Shown here piece after piece: positions 17,624-25,435 of a stretch of 64,000 nucleotides of DNA. Under the pieces are notes generated by a model. It did no database searches. It was not told the DNA's origin and saw only the letters and a program-made list of their open reading frames with translations. The DNA lies in NCBI RefSeq assembly GCF_011068285.1, contig NZ_CP049616.1, positions 2,894,501 through 2,958,500 of the forward strand, given 5' to 3'. The translations under genes were made by a program, and so were the position numbers. Source of the DNA: Flagellimonas oceani. GTDB lineage: Bacteria; Bacteroidota; Bacteroidia; Flavobacteriales; Flavobacteriaceae. Numbering within the stretch: position 1 is the first letter of the stretch; the number at the start of each line of letters is the position of its first letter.

Positions 17624-18334
17624 ATGGCAGATGTTTTTGGAATGGCCCTGAACGATTATCAAAACGGCCGGTATACGGAGGACATTAAAACCTTTTCATC
17701 TTTGGACGAAGAGGATATCATCCCCGTTCCTTATTTGTTCCGAACGTATGATGAAATGCCCAAAATTGAACAGAAAGCCCTGCAATTGGCTAGCGGAAAG
17801 GTATTGGATATTGGTGCCGGAGCGGGCAGCCATGCACTTTATCTTCAGAACAAAGGATTTGATGTAACGGCCTTGGACAATTCCGAAGGTGCCATTGCCG
17901 TGTGCAAGGACAGAGGGGTTGAATCGACCGTAAAGAAAGCCATTCTGGACTACTCTGAGGAAAAGTTTGACACCCTGCTATTGTTGATGAACGGTATCGG
18001 TCTGGCGGGAAAACTGAAAAATTTAAGTGGTTTTCTACACCATTTGGCTTCATTATTGCTACCCAATGGTCAGGTTTTGCTCGATTCCAGCGATATTATC
18101 TATATGTTTGAACAGGATGACGATGGTGGTTACTGGATTCCGGACGACGGCACCTATTATGGCGAAGTATCTTTTGAAATGGAATACAAGGGACAAAAAA
18201 GCAACCCTTTTGATTGGGTTTACGTAGATATAAATACCTTGCAAAATGCCTGTGAATCCAATGGTTTTAATTGCGAACTTGTAATTTCAGGTGAGCATTA
18301 CGACTATTTGGCCAAGCTGACATTAAAAAAATAA
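17624..18334 (+). CDS. Class I SAM-dependent methyltransferase
   Basis: A 236-residue methyltransferase with motif I VLDIGAGAGSHALYL (about residues 60-74), the acidic residue after beta-2 (TALDNSE) and a post-motif LLLMNGIGL. The substrate cannot be inferred. The ATG at 17624 is preferred; the open frame extends 49 codons further upstream but that part overlaps the divergent YkgJ gene and has no family-like sequence. Confidence 0.9.
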   Translation: MADVFGMALNDYQNGRYTEDIKTFSSLDEEDIIPVPYLFRTYDEMPKIEQKALQLASGKVLDIGAGAGSHALYLQNKGFDVTALDNSEGAIAVCKDRGVESTVKKAILDYSEEKFDTLLLLMNGIGLAGKLKNLSGFLHHLASLLLPNGQVLLDSSDIIYMFEQDDDGGYWIPDDGTYYGEVSFEMEYKGQKSNPFDWVYVDINTLQNACESNGFNCELVISGEHYDYLAKLTLKK

Positions 18335-18374
18335 TAGATTGCGTTTTAGCACGTTACAATACATATCCCATATT

Positions 18375-19175
18375 ATGAAAAAAGTTGTTTTTCCTGTTTT
18401 ATGCTGTTTCGCATTATTGATCAACTGCTCCAAAGGGGGGGATATTACGTCTTCGCCGGACACCAATGCAAACCTAAAGGCAGGAAATCTTTTGTCCACG
18501 GGGGCATCTGCCAGGGATTTACTTTCCAACGATACTTTTGATAAACTTTTGATAGAAATCGATTATGTGAACGGTTTTGCTCCAACGGCAGGGGCCATTG
18601 CCAACTTCGAAGAATTTTTGAGGGCTCGCACTTTCAAAGAAGATATTGAGTTCAAGTACACGGCCTTATCCTCTCCGAACGAAGAAACGCTGACCCTAGA
18701 TGAGATCGTGGATTTGGAGAAAGAAAACCGGGACGAGTACAACAATGGTTCAACATTGGCCATTCACATTTATTTTGCCGATGCACCTGCGGACAGTGAT
18801 GAAGAGGATGAAAACCTTGTAACGCTAGGGGCCGTGTACCGCAATACATCCATGGTCATTTATGAATCTACCGTTAAAGATATCGCCAGCAGGAGCACGG
18901 CCATTACTACCGAGGACGTGGAAACGGCCACAATTCTCCATGAATTTGGCCACTTGTTCGGATTGATAAATTTATCTACCGAATCAGTAAACGACCATGA
19001 GGATTCCGAGTCCGATAACCACTGTAACGTGGACGGCTGTTTAATGCGTGCAGAACTGGAGTTCGGAGCATCGCTTCTAAAAGAAATGAAGAGAAATACC
19101 TCCAAAGGTCTGGCAGCTGTTCCAAGCTTGGGTCCCGAATGTCTTTTGGACGTTAAGAAATATGGAGGGCGATAA
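18375..19175 (+). CDS. Lipoprotein metalloprotease, metzincin-like
   Basis: A 266-residue lipoprotein (lipobox LLINC, Cys18). The zinc site is HEFGHLFGLIN (189-199) followed by a Cys/His segment with NDHED and NHCNVDGCLM (about 206-224). In classical metzincins the third ligand is His, Asp or similar at the place of Asn199, so here His208 or His216 may serve instead; CLM could be the Met-turn. The form resembles flavobacterial membrane metalloproteases of unknown substrate. An ATG at 18339 would add twelve residues before the signal peptide and is unlikely. Confidence 0.8.
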   Translation: MKKVVFPVLCCFALLINCSKGGDITSSPDTNANLKAGNLLSTGASARDLLSNDTFDKLLIEIDYVNGFAPTAGAIANFEEFLRARTFKEDIEFKYTALSSPNEETLTLDEIVDLEKENRDEYNNGSTLAIHIYFADAPADSDEEDENLVTLGAVYRNTSMVIYESTVKDIASRSTAITTEDVETATILHEFGHLFGLINLSTESVNDHEDSESDNHCNVDGCLMRAELEFGASLLKEMKRNTSKGLAAVPSLGPECLLDVKKYGGR

Positions 19176-19180
19176 TCCTC

Positions 19181-19813
19181 TTAGGGAATATTCAAATACT
19201 TATGGGTCTGTAAAGACACTTTCCACTTAGGGTGTTTCATCACATATTCCACTATCAAGGGAACCATTTTGTCCCGCACGCTCCATTCGGGCTGTAAATA
19301 AAGAATGCAATCCTCCCCTACTTGTGCAGCTTGTTCCTCCGCAAAAATAAAATCGTGTTTGTTGAATACGATCACCTTGAGTTCGTGTGCTTTTTTATAA
19401 ATATCCCCCACGGGAAGTTTAATTTTCTTTGGCGAAAGGCAAATCCAATCCCAAACCCCCGTTAACGGATATGCTCCTGAAGTCTCGATGTGGATTTTCA
19501 TACCTTTTTCCTTGAGCCCTTGGGTAAGCGGCCCCATATCCCAGGTCAGCGGTTCCCCCCCTGTAATTACAATGGTATCGGAATATTTTTCGGCATTGGC
19601 CACAATACTATCGATTGCCGTCGGCGGGTGGGTTTCGGCATTCCAGCTTTCCTTTACATCGCACCAGTGGCATCCCACATCGCACCCGCCTACCCTAATA
19701 AAGTATGCGGCCGTTCCTTTGTGGTAACCTTCCCCTTGAATGGTATAAAATTCTTCCATAAGGGGCAGCATCAAGCCCTTTTCCACCAAATCCATCACGT
19801 TTTCTTCTACCAT
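19181..19813 (-). CDS. queE: 7-carboxy-7-deazaguanine synthase (QueE)
   Basis: A radical SAM enzyme of about 210 residues that contracts 6-carboxy-tetrahydropterin to 7-carboxy-7-deazaguanine in queuosine biosynthesis. The short cluster-binding motif CDVGCHWC, the FYTIQGEG substrate loop and ITGGEPL are all visible. Start choice is uncertain: ATG at 19813 was taken, ATG at 19795 is equally possible, and GTG at 19831 is the upper limit. Its 3' end faces the metalloprotease gene 5 bp away. The other que genes are not in the window. Confidence 0.92.
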   Translation of the reverse strand: MVEENVMDLVEKGLMLPLMEEFYTIQGEGYHKGTAAYFIRVGGCDVGCHWCDVKESWNAETHPPTAIDSIVANAEKYSDTIVITGGEPLTWDMGPLTQGLKEKGMKIHIETSGAYPLTGVWDWICLSPKKIKLPVGDIYKKAHELKVIVFNKHDFIFAEEQAAQVGEDCILYLQPEWSVRDKMVPLIVEYVMKHPKWKVSLQTHKYLNIP

Positions 19814-19845
19814 GGTGCAAAGATAATCCACTTCTATGGTTCCAC

Positions 19846-20298
19846 CTACTTTACAGCGATAACATCTATCTCTATATGGGCATTGGCAGCAAGGCCACTG
19901 GCCGCAAAAGTGGTTCGGGCGGGTTTTTTGGTAAAATATTGGGTGTAGATCTCATTGAATGCCGAAAAATCCTCAATATTGGCCAAGATCACGGTGCATT
20001 TTACCACATTGTCCAAGGTCAAACCGTGCTGTGCCAGAACATCCTGTATGTTTTTTATGGCCTGTTCGGTTTCTTTTTGAATCCCGCCCTTCACCAAAGT
20101 CCTTGTGGTTTGGTCCATACCTATCTGTCCCGCCAAAAAGTACATATTGCCTGCTTGTACGGCATCACTGTATGGCGCATTTTGCTTTTTGGGCTCGTGC
20201 GATTTATGAAAAATAAGCTCCGTGGATTCCTGTGCGTATGTGGTTGTTACTAAGCCAATCAACAATATGGCCCAAATCGTACATTGAAAAGGTTTCAT
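19846..20298 (-). CDS. RidA family protein with signal peptide
   Basis: A 150-residue YjgF/YER057c/UK114 protein. Cytoplasmic RidA hydrolyses reactive enamines and imines. The conserved arginine is present (KPARTTFAASGLAANAHIEID) along with AGQIG. Unlike typical RidA (about 125 residues) it carries an N-terminal signal peptide ending near TYAQES, so it is probably periplasmic. Its function there is unknown. It is upstream of queE on the same strand with about 30 bp between. Confidence 0.88.
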   Translation of the reverse strand: MKPFQCTIWAILLIGLVTTTYAQESTELIFHKSHEPKKQNAPYSDAVQAGNMYFLAGQIGMDQTTRTLVKGGIQKETEQAIKNIQDVLAQHGLTLDNVVKCTVILANIEDFSAFNEIYTQYFTKKPARTTFAASGLAANAHIEIDVIAVK

Positions 20299-20354
20299 AA
20301 TCCTGTTTTTAGTTTTGCTTAAAATTACCCTATTTTTATCGGAAATTGAACAGG

Positions 20355-21863
20355 ATGGCCAACAAAGAAAAGTTCATTGAGCACATAGATCAAGGGTACG
20401 CCATGAAAGGCGATTACATTACCGTTGGCGCTGGAATGTTGGAGGGCGAGACCATGACCAACACTTACATAAAAATTCCGCTAAAGACGATGAACCGCCA
20501 TGGACTCATTGCCGGTGCTACCGGTACGGGCAAGACCAAGACCCTACAAGTGTTGGCCGAAAACTTGTCCGACAAGGGAATCCCCGTATTGCTCATGGAC
20601 CTCAAAGGTGACCTCAGCGGTATTGCCCAACCCAGTCCAGGACATCCTAAAATTGACGAACGACAAGAAAAAATAGGCCTTCCTTTCGAGGCTAAAGGAT
20701 TTCCCGTTGAAATTATGTCGCTCTCCGAACAAGGCGGGGTCCGCTTGCGTGCCACCGTTTCGGAGTTTGGACCGGTACTGCTTTCCAGAATCCTGGATCT
20801 GAGCGTTACACAGGAAGGCATCGTGGCCGTGATCTTTAAATACTGCGATGACAATAAGTTACCGCTTTTGGATTTGAACGATTTCAAGAAAGTGCTTCAA
20901 TATGCCACTGGCGAAGGAAAAGAAGAGTTTCAAAAGGCATACGGACGAATCTCCACAAGTTCCACGGGAACTATATTGAGGAAGGTCATCGAACTGGAAC
21001 AACAAGGAGCTGACCTTTTCTTTGGGGAAAAATCTTTTGATGTGGAAGATCTGGTTCGAATCGATGAAAATGGACGTGGTTATGTAAACATTATCCGGTT
21101 GACGGATATTCAGGACCGACCCAAACTGTTCTCAACATTTATGTTGAGCCTGTTGGCCGAGATCTATTCCACTTTTCCGGAACAAGGAGACAGCGATAGA
21201 CCAGAACTCGTGTTGTTCATCGATGAGGCGCATTTGATTTTTGACAATGCCAGCAAAGCACTTTTGGACCAAATTGAAAGTATTGTAAAGCTGATACGAT
21301 CCAAGGGAATAGGCCTTTATTTTGTTACCCAAAACCCAACCGATGTGCCCGACGATGTTTTGGCGCAATTGGGCTTAAAGGTGCAACATGCCCTGCGTGC
21401 ATTCACAGCCAAGGACAGAAAAGCCATAAAATTGACGGCACAGAACTATCCCATAACGGATTTTTACGATACGGCGGAGGTGCTTACCTCATTGGGAACC
21501 GGAGAGGCCCTAGTATCCGCCTTGGACGAAAAAGGGCGACCTACCCCACTGGCGGCCACCATGATGCGCGCTCCCATGAGCCGCATGGATATTTTAACCG
21601 ATTCCGAAATCAAAGATGTGCTGGACAGGTCTAAGCTGATAAAAAAATATAACGAGGAAATCGACCGCGAAAGCGCTTACGAAATCCTGACCAAAAAAAT
21701 TGAAGTGGCCGAAAAAGAGGCCGAAAAGGAAAAAGAAGAAAAAACAACAAGCCAGCGGTCATCGGGCCGAAGGAGCACCCGAATGAACCCCGTGGTCAAG
21801 GTGTTGACAAGCGCCACGTTTATCCGAGGGGTCTTGGGAGTGTTAAAAAAAGTAATCCGATAA
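20355..21863 (+). CDS. HerA-like ATPase, DUF853 family
   Basis: A 502-residue P-loop ATPase of the HerA/FtsK group. Walker A is GATGTGKT (54-61) and Walker B LVLFIDEAH (about residue 285), followed by a sensor-like FVTQNPTDVPDDVLAQLG. The C-terminal 60 residues are charged and low-complexity (KEAEKEKEEK, then RSSGRRSTR). Family members are often called helicases, but the cellular role is not established and no NurA-type nuclease is adjacent. The ATG at 20355 is preferred over a TTG three codons upstream. Confidence 0.88.
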   Translation: MANKEKFIEHIDQGYAMKGDYITVGAGMLEGETMTNTYIKIPLKTMNRHGLIAGATGTGKTKTLQVLAENLSDKGIPVLLMDLKGDLSGIAQPSPGHPKIDERQEKIGLPFEAKGFPVEIMSLSEQGGVRLRATVSEFGPVLLSRILDLSVTQEGIVAVIFKYCDDNKLPLLDLNDFKKVLQYATGEGKEEFQKAYGRISTSSTGTILRKVIELEQQGADLFFGEKSFDVEDLVRIDENGRGYVNIIRLTDIQDRPKLFSTFMLSLLAEIYSTFPEQGDSDRPELVLFIDEAHLIFDNASKALLDQIESIVKLIRSKGIGLYFVTQNPTDVPDDVLAQLGLKVQHALRAFTAKDRKAIKLTAQNYPITDFYDTAEVLTSLGTGEALVSALDEKGRPTPLAATMMRAPMSRMDILTDSEIKDVLDRSKLIKKYNEEIDRESAYEILTKKIEVAEKEAEKEKEEKTTSQRSSGRRSTRMNPVVKVLTSATFIRGVLGVLKKVIR

Positions 21864-21868
21864 TTTCT

Positions 21869-22417
21869 ATGAAAAAAGCAACCAAAGTAATTGCCCTGGT
21901 TTTCGGGGTTGTATTGATTCACTCTTGCCAAAAGGACACTACCTTCCTGATCACGGAAAAGAGTGTTGGCCCATTGACCCAAGATACCAAAACCAGCGAC
22001 CTTGAGTCTATTTTTGTACAAGATTCGGTGGTAGGGGACCAGGTACAGATAAGTTTGGGAGCATCTCCAAAAAAATTCGAGGTTTTTGAAAAGGGAGGCA
22101 AGCACTTGTTGACCCTCACGGCAAGCTCCGACAGTATCCCAACTATCGAAAACGTAAGGGTTATGGATGCCAGATACGTTACAGAGGGCGGTATAGGCCT
22201 TAAAAGCACCTTTAAGGATATTCAAAAAAAATACGATATCAAAAAAATTGTGACCACCTTGAACAGTATCGTCATTTTTCCCAAGGCAAGTAACCTATAT
22301 TTTACAATAGACAAGGAGGAACTTCCTGAAAACCTACGCTTTTCAACATCGGACATAGAAGCGGTACAGATTCCCGACAATGCCAAGATCAAATATTTGA
22401 TGTTGGGCTGGGAATAG
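21869..22417 (+). CDS. Putative lipoprotein of unknown function
   Basis: A 182-residue protein with a clear lipoprotein signal (lipobox LIHSC, Cys20). I do not recognise the mature part. It contains beta-rich segments and no obvious catalytic motif. It starts 5 bp after the HerA-like gene and is almost certainly co-transcribed with it, but a membrane-anchored protein has no evident link to a cytoplasmic ATPase. Confidence 0.8.
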   Translation: MKKATKVIALVFGVVLIHSCQKDTTFLITEKSVGPLTQDTKTSDLESIFVQDSVVGDQVQISLGASPKKFEVFEKGGKHLLTLTASSDSIPTIENVRVMDARYVTEGGIGLKSTFKDIQKKYDIKKIVTTLNSIVIFPKASNLYFTIDKEELPENLRFSTSDIEAVQIPDNAKIKYLMLGWE

Positions 22418-22429
22418 CCGTTTTTGATG

Positions 22430-22852
22430 TTACAATAAACCGTACTTTTCTCTATTGGCCATTACTTTAGGACTGTTGTCGTGCATCCATTCGGCCAAAT
22501 CGAGCAATTTTTCCACGTAGGACCGTCCAAAAGCGGTAAGGCTATACTCTACCCGAATAGGCACTTCGGGATAGGCCTTGCGCTGAATATACCCATCGGC
22601 TTCAAGGACTTTTAACCGCTGGCTCAGCACCTTGTTCGATATACCATACACATATTTCTTGAGCTTGTTGAACCTAAGCACGGGAAAGTAACCGAGCCAG
22701 AGCAGGATCAACGTACTCCACTGATCGGAGGCCACGGACATGACATCTCGAACGGGGCACAACTCGGGCGGATTCTTAAAATCGATATGCCCGAACATTT
22801 TTTCCAATTTTTTTACGGTCCTAACCTTCTGATTTTCAGCAATAGTTTCCAT
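22430..22852 (-). CDS. HxlR/DUF24 family transcriptional regulator
   Basis: A 140-residue winged-helix regulator. The family hallmark CPVRDVMS (Cys28) is present, followed by LRFNKLKKYVYGISNKVLSQRLKVLEADGYIQRK. In several HxlR proteins that cysteine senses electrophiles or oxidation. It is divergent from an alpha/beta hydrolase, and two short dyads in the gap are candidate operators, so it probably represses that gene and itself. Confidence 0.92.
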   Translation of the reverse strand: METIAENQKVRTVKKLEKMFGHIDFKNPPELCPVRDVMSVASDQWSTLILLWLGYFPVLRFNKLKKYVYGISNKVLSQRLKVLEADGYIQRKAYPEVPIRVEYSLTAFGRSYVEKLLDLAEWMHDNSPKVMANREKYGLL

Positions 22853-22905
22853 ACATATACTTGGTTTTCAATTCGTCACTTCTTTTCTTTTCTAAAAGGA
22901 ATATG

Positions 22906-22946
22906 TACTTTTAGTATCAAATAAAGAGTAAGTTACAAAAAGTAAC
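22906..22946. promoter_or_regulatory. Two dyads between HxlR regulator and hydrolase
   Basis: TACTTTTAGTA (22906-22916) and GTTACAAAAAGTAAC (22932-22946) are inverted repeats whose centres lie 28 bp apart, in the 97-bp divergent gap; the second ends 3 bp before the hydrolase ATG. Short TACT/AGTA dyads are known targets of DUF24 regulators in Bacillus. Binding here is inferred. Confidence 0.5.
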
Positions 22947-22949
22947 CTC

Positions 22950-23789
22950 ATGAAAAAACAAATCAATAAAATACTGCCGTTGGCCTACGGAAAATATTTC
23001 AACGCATACAGCCTTATTGCCCCAAAAAAAGTGGCCAACGACGCCTTTCATGTATTTTGTACGGTACGCAAGGGAAGGATTAAACCCGAACAGGCCTCAT
23101 ATTTGGATAATTTTAAGCTGGACTTGGAAGAAGCTGCCGGTCACCGGATACAATCGTACCACTGGCCCGGGACAAAAGAAACGGTTTTGCTGGTGCATGG
23201 TTGGGAGAGCAATACGTTCAGGTGGCGCAACCTCATCAAAAAACTCAGGGAGGCGGATTTTAATATTATTGCTTTTGATGCCCCATCTCACGGTTACTCC
23301 ACTGGAAAACATTTATACGTACCCTTGTACGAGGAAGTGGTCGACCACATGGTAAAAAAGTATGGCCCGAAGCACCTTATCGGACATTCGGTCGGGGGAA
23401 TGACGATCATCTACAATCAATACAAGAACCCGAGTTCTCAAGTAGAGAAAATGGTCACCATTGGATCTCCGTCCGAATTTTATGAAATAATGGAGCACTT
23501 TCAGAACCTATTAAAGTTCAACAATAGGGTCATGAAGCATTTGGATGATTACGTCCAAAATCGTTTTGGCTTTAAAATAGATGAGTTCTCCACGTCCAAG
23601 TTTGCACGATCCATTAGCAAAAAAGGATTGATCTTTCATGATAGATTTGATAAAATTGCGCCCTATCATGCTTCTGTGGCGGTCAATAAAAGCTGGGAGG
23701 GCAGTAAACTTATCAGCACCGAAGGTTTGGGCCATTCCATGCACCAAGACGATGTAAACGATCAGATCATAGCATTTTTGGAAGCTTGA
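22950..23789 (+). CDS. Alpha/beta hydrolase
   Basis: A 279-residue alpha/beta hydrolase without signal peptide. The nucleophile elbow is GHSVGG (Ser147), the oxyanion region LLVHGWES (about 80-87), the acid is likely in HDRFDKIAP and the histidine in EGLGHSMHQDD. Substrate unknown. Divergent pairing with an HxlR regulator suggests induction by an electrophile or similar stress signal. Confidence 0.88.
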   Translation: MKKQINKILPLAYGKYFNAYSLIAPKKVANDAFHVFCTVRKGRIKPEQASYLDNFKLDLEEAAGHRIQSYHWPGTKETVLLVHGWESNTFRWRNLIKKLREADFNIIAFDAPSHGYSTGKHLYVPLYEEVVDHMVKKYGPKHLIGHSVGGMTIIYNQYKNPSSQVEKMVTIGSPSEFYEIMEHFQNLLKFNNRVMKHLDDYVQNRFGFKIDEFSTSKFARSISKKGLIFHDRFDKIAPYHASVAVNKSWEGSKLISTEGLGHSMHQDDVNDQIIAFLEA

Positions 23790-23822
23790 TAAAGTTGTCC
23801 TATTTTTCGGAAAAAATAGACC

Positions 23823-24245
23823 ATGCAAAAAATAACCCCCTTTCACGTTGCCGTTCCCGTGCACAATTTGGCAGAATGTAGAACTTTTTACCGGGATGTT
23901 CTCGGCTGTAAAGAAGGTCGGAGTGCCGAACAATGGGTGGACTTTGATTTTTTTGGCCACCAATTTGTGATTCACTACAAACCAAAATCCGAGGAGGACA
24001 CCCACACCAATCCGGTTGATGGAAAAAATGTGCCCGTGCCCCATTACGGTGTTGTTTTACCTTGGGAAACCTTCGAAACATTTTCCAAAGAACTCATTGC
24101 AAAGGGGATTGATTTTGTGATTGAACCTTACATCAGGTTCAAAGGTGAGCCTGGAGAGCAGGCCACTATGTTCTTTTTGGACCCAGCGGGCAATGCTTTG
24201 GAATTCAAAGCTTTTAAGGATATGGGACAACTTTTCGCAAAATAA
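23823..24245 (+). CDS. VOC (glyoxalase-like) family protein
   Basis: A 140-residue single VOC module: HVAVPVHNLAECRTFYRDVLGC at the N-terminus and DPAGNALEFKAF near the C-terminus, with potential metal ligands His9, Glu and His63-region. Members include glyoxalase, dioxygenase and resistance proteins; this one cannot be assigned. It follows the hydrolase by 33 bp and could be in the same transcript. Confidence 0.85.
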   Translation: MQKITPFHVAVPVHNLAECRTFYRDVLGCKEGRSAEQWVDFDFFGHQFVIHYKPKSEEDTHTNPVDGKNVPVPHYGVVLPWETFETFSKELIAKGIDFVIEPYIRFKGEPGEQATMFFLDPAGNALEFKAFKDMGQLFAK

Positions 24246-24349
24246 CGGGGTCGATCATCGATATTTTGATGGCAAAAACAAGAATTTGAACCCTAATTCG
24301 TTATAAATAGACCAATTAGGCCGATAGGCCTTGCCCAAATCCTACTACT

Positions 24350-24508
24350 ATGAAGACAATTTTACTATTGGTCACCCTTATTTTTTCTGCCATGGCCGTA
24401 TCCAGTTGCACCAACGACGAAGGTGAAACCGAGTTTGAACACCTGAACCCGGAGGAAGAACAACAGGCTGCCCTAAAAACTGAATCAGGACAGAAAATTG
24501 GGGATTAA
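24350..24508 (+). CDS. Small lipoprotein (52 residues)
   Basis: A short open frame translating to a 52-residue protein with signal peptide MKTILLLVTLIFSAMAVSSC (lipobox VSSC, Cys20) and a 32-residue acidic, glutamine-rich mature tail. The clean lipobox and acidic tail make it credible despite its size. It is below usual ORF-length cut-offs. It converges with folD 8 bp away. Function unknown. Confidence 0.7.
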   Translation: MKTILLLVTLIFSAMAVSSCTNDEGETEFEHLNPEEEQQAALKTESGQKIGD

Positions 24509-24516
24509 GCTTAGTT

Positions 24517-25395
24517 TTAGCCATTGTGACGCTCCCGCGCCAACAAGGTATTTTTGAGCAACATCGCAATGGTCATAGGGCCTACTCCACCAGGTACGGG
24601 GGTAATAAAAGATGCTTTTTTGCTCACGCTCTCAAAATCAACGTCACCAGTGATGTAGTATCCTTTTTCCTTGGTATCATCTGCAACCCGGGTGATTCCT
24701 ACATCAATGACGGTCACACCATCTTTGACCATATCGTCCTTTAAAAACTTTGGAACACCCAAAGCTGAGATTACGATATCGGCTTGAAGCGTCAATTCTT
24801 TCAAGTTTTTGGTCCTACTGTGCGCCAAAGTTACCGTTGAATTTCCCGGTTTCCCTTTTTGGCTCATTAAAATACTGATGGGTCGGCCCACGATATGGCT
24901 CCTCCCGATCACAACGGTATGTTTTCCTTCGGTATCTACATTGTACCGCTTCAACAATTCCATTATTCCAAATGGCGTTGCCGAGATAAAGGTTTCCATA
25001 TCCAAGGCCATTTTTCCAAAATTGGTTGGATGAAATCCATCCACGTCCTTATCTGGGTCCACGGCCATCAGCACTTTTTCCTCGTCAATGTGTTTGGGCA
25101 AGGGAAGTTGGACTATATAGCCGTCAATGGCAGGGTCGTTGTTCAATTGGTGAACCTGCTTCAACAAATCTTCTTCGGTGGTTTCCTCTGGAAGATGGAT
25201 CAAGGTTGATTCGAACCCGATTTTTTTGCAGGAACGCACCTTGCTGCCCACGTAGGTGAGACTTGCGCCATCGTTACCCACCAGAACAGCGGCCAAATGG
25301 GGGACCTTTTCGCCCCGTTCTTTCATTTGCTCCACCTCAACGGTGATTTCTTCTTTTATCTGGTTCGATATTTTCTTTCCGTCAAGGATTTCCAT
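24517..25395 (-). CDS. folD: Bifunctional methylenetetrahydrofolate dehydrogenase/cyclohydrolase
   Basis: A 292-residue FolD, cytoplasmic, interconverting 5,10-methylene-, 5,10-methenyl- and 10-formyl-tetrahydrofolate. Signatures are SLTYVGSKVRSCKKIG (with the catalytic Tyr and Lys), GYIVQLPLPKH, DVDGFHPTNFG, IGRSHIVGRPIS and TPVPGGVGPMT. Length and order are normal. It lies downstream of ffh on the same strand with a 40-bp gap. Confidence 0.97.
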   Translation of the reverse strand: MEILDGKKISNQIKEEITVEVEQMKERGEKVPHLAAVLVGNDGASLTYVGSKVRSCKKIGFESTLIHLPEETTEEDLLKQVHQLNNDPAIDGYIVQLPLPKHIDEEKVLMAVDPDKDVDGFHPTNFGKMALDMETFISATPFGIMELLKRYNVDTEGKHTVVIGRSHIVGRPISILMSQKGKPGNSTVTLAHSRTKNLKELTLQADIVISALGVPKFLKDDMVKDGVTVIDVGITRVADDTKEKGYYITGDVDFESVSKKASFITPVPGGVGPMTIAMLLKNTLLARERHNG

Positions 25396-25415
25396 ATAGG
25401 GTCGTGTTGGTTTTA

Positions 25416-25434
25416 ATTCTGACTTCTGACTAAA
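25416..25434. repeat. Short heptad run between ffh and folD
   Basis: AATTCTG, ACTTCTG, ACTAAAG: a minimal instance of the 7-bp-period sequence found in the larger intergenic arrays. Too short to stand alone, but its wording matches units of arrays B and C. Confidence 0.4.
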
Positions 25435-25435
25435 G

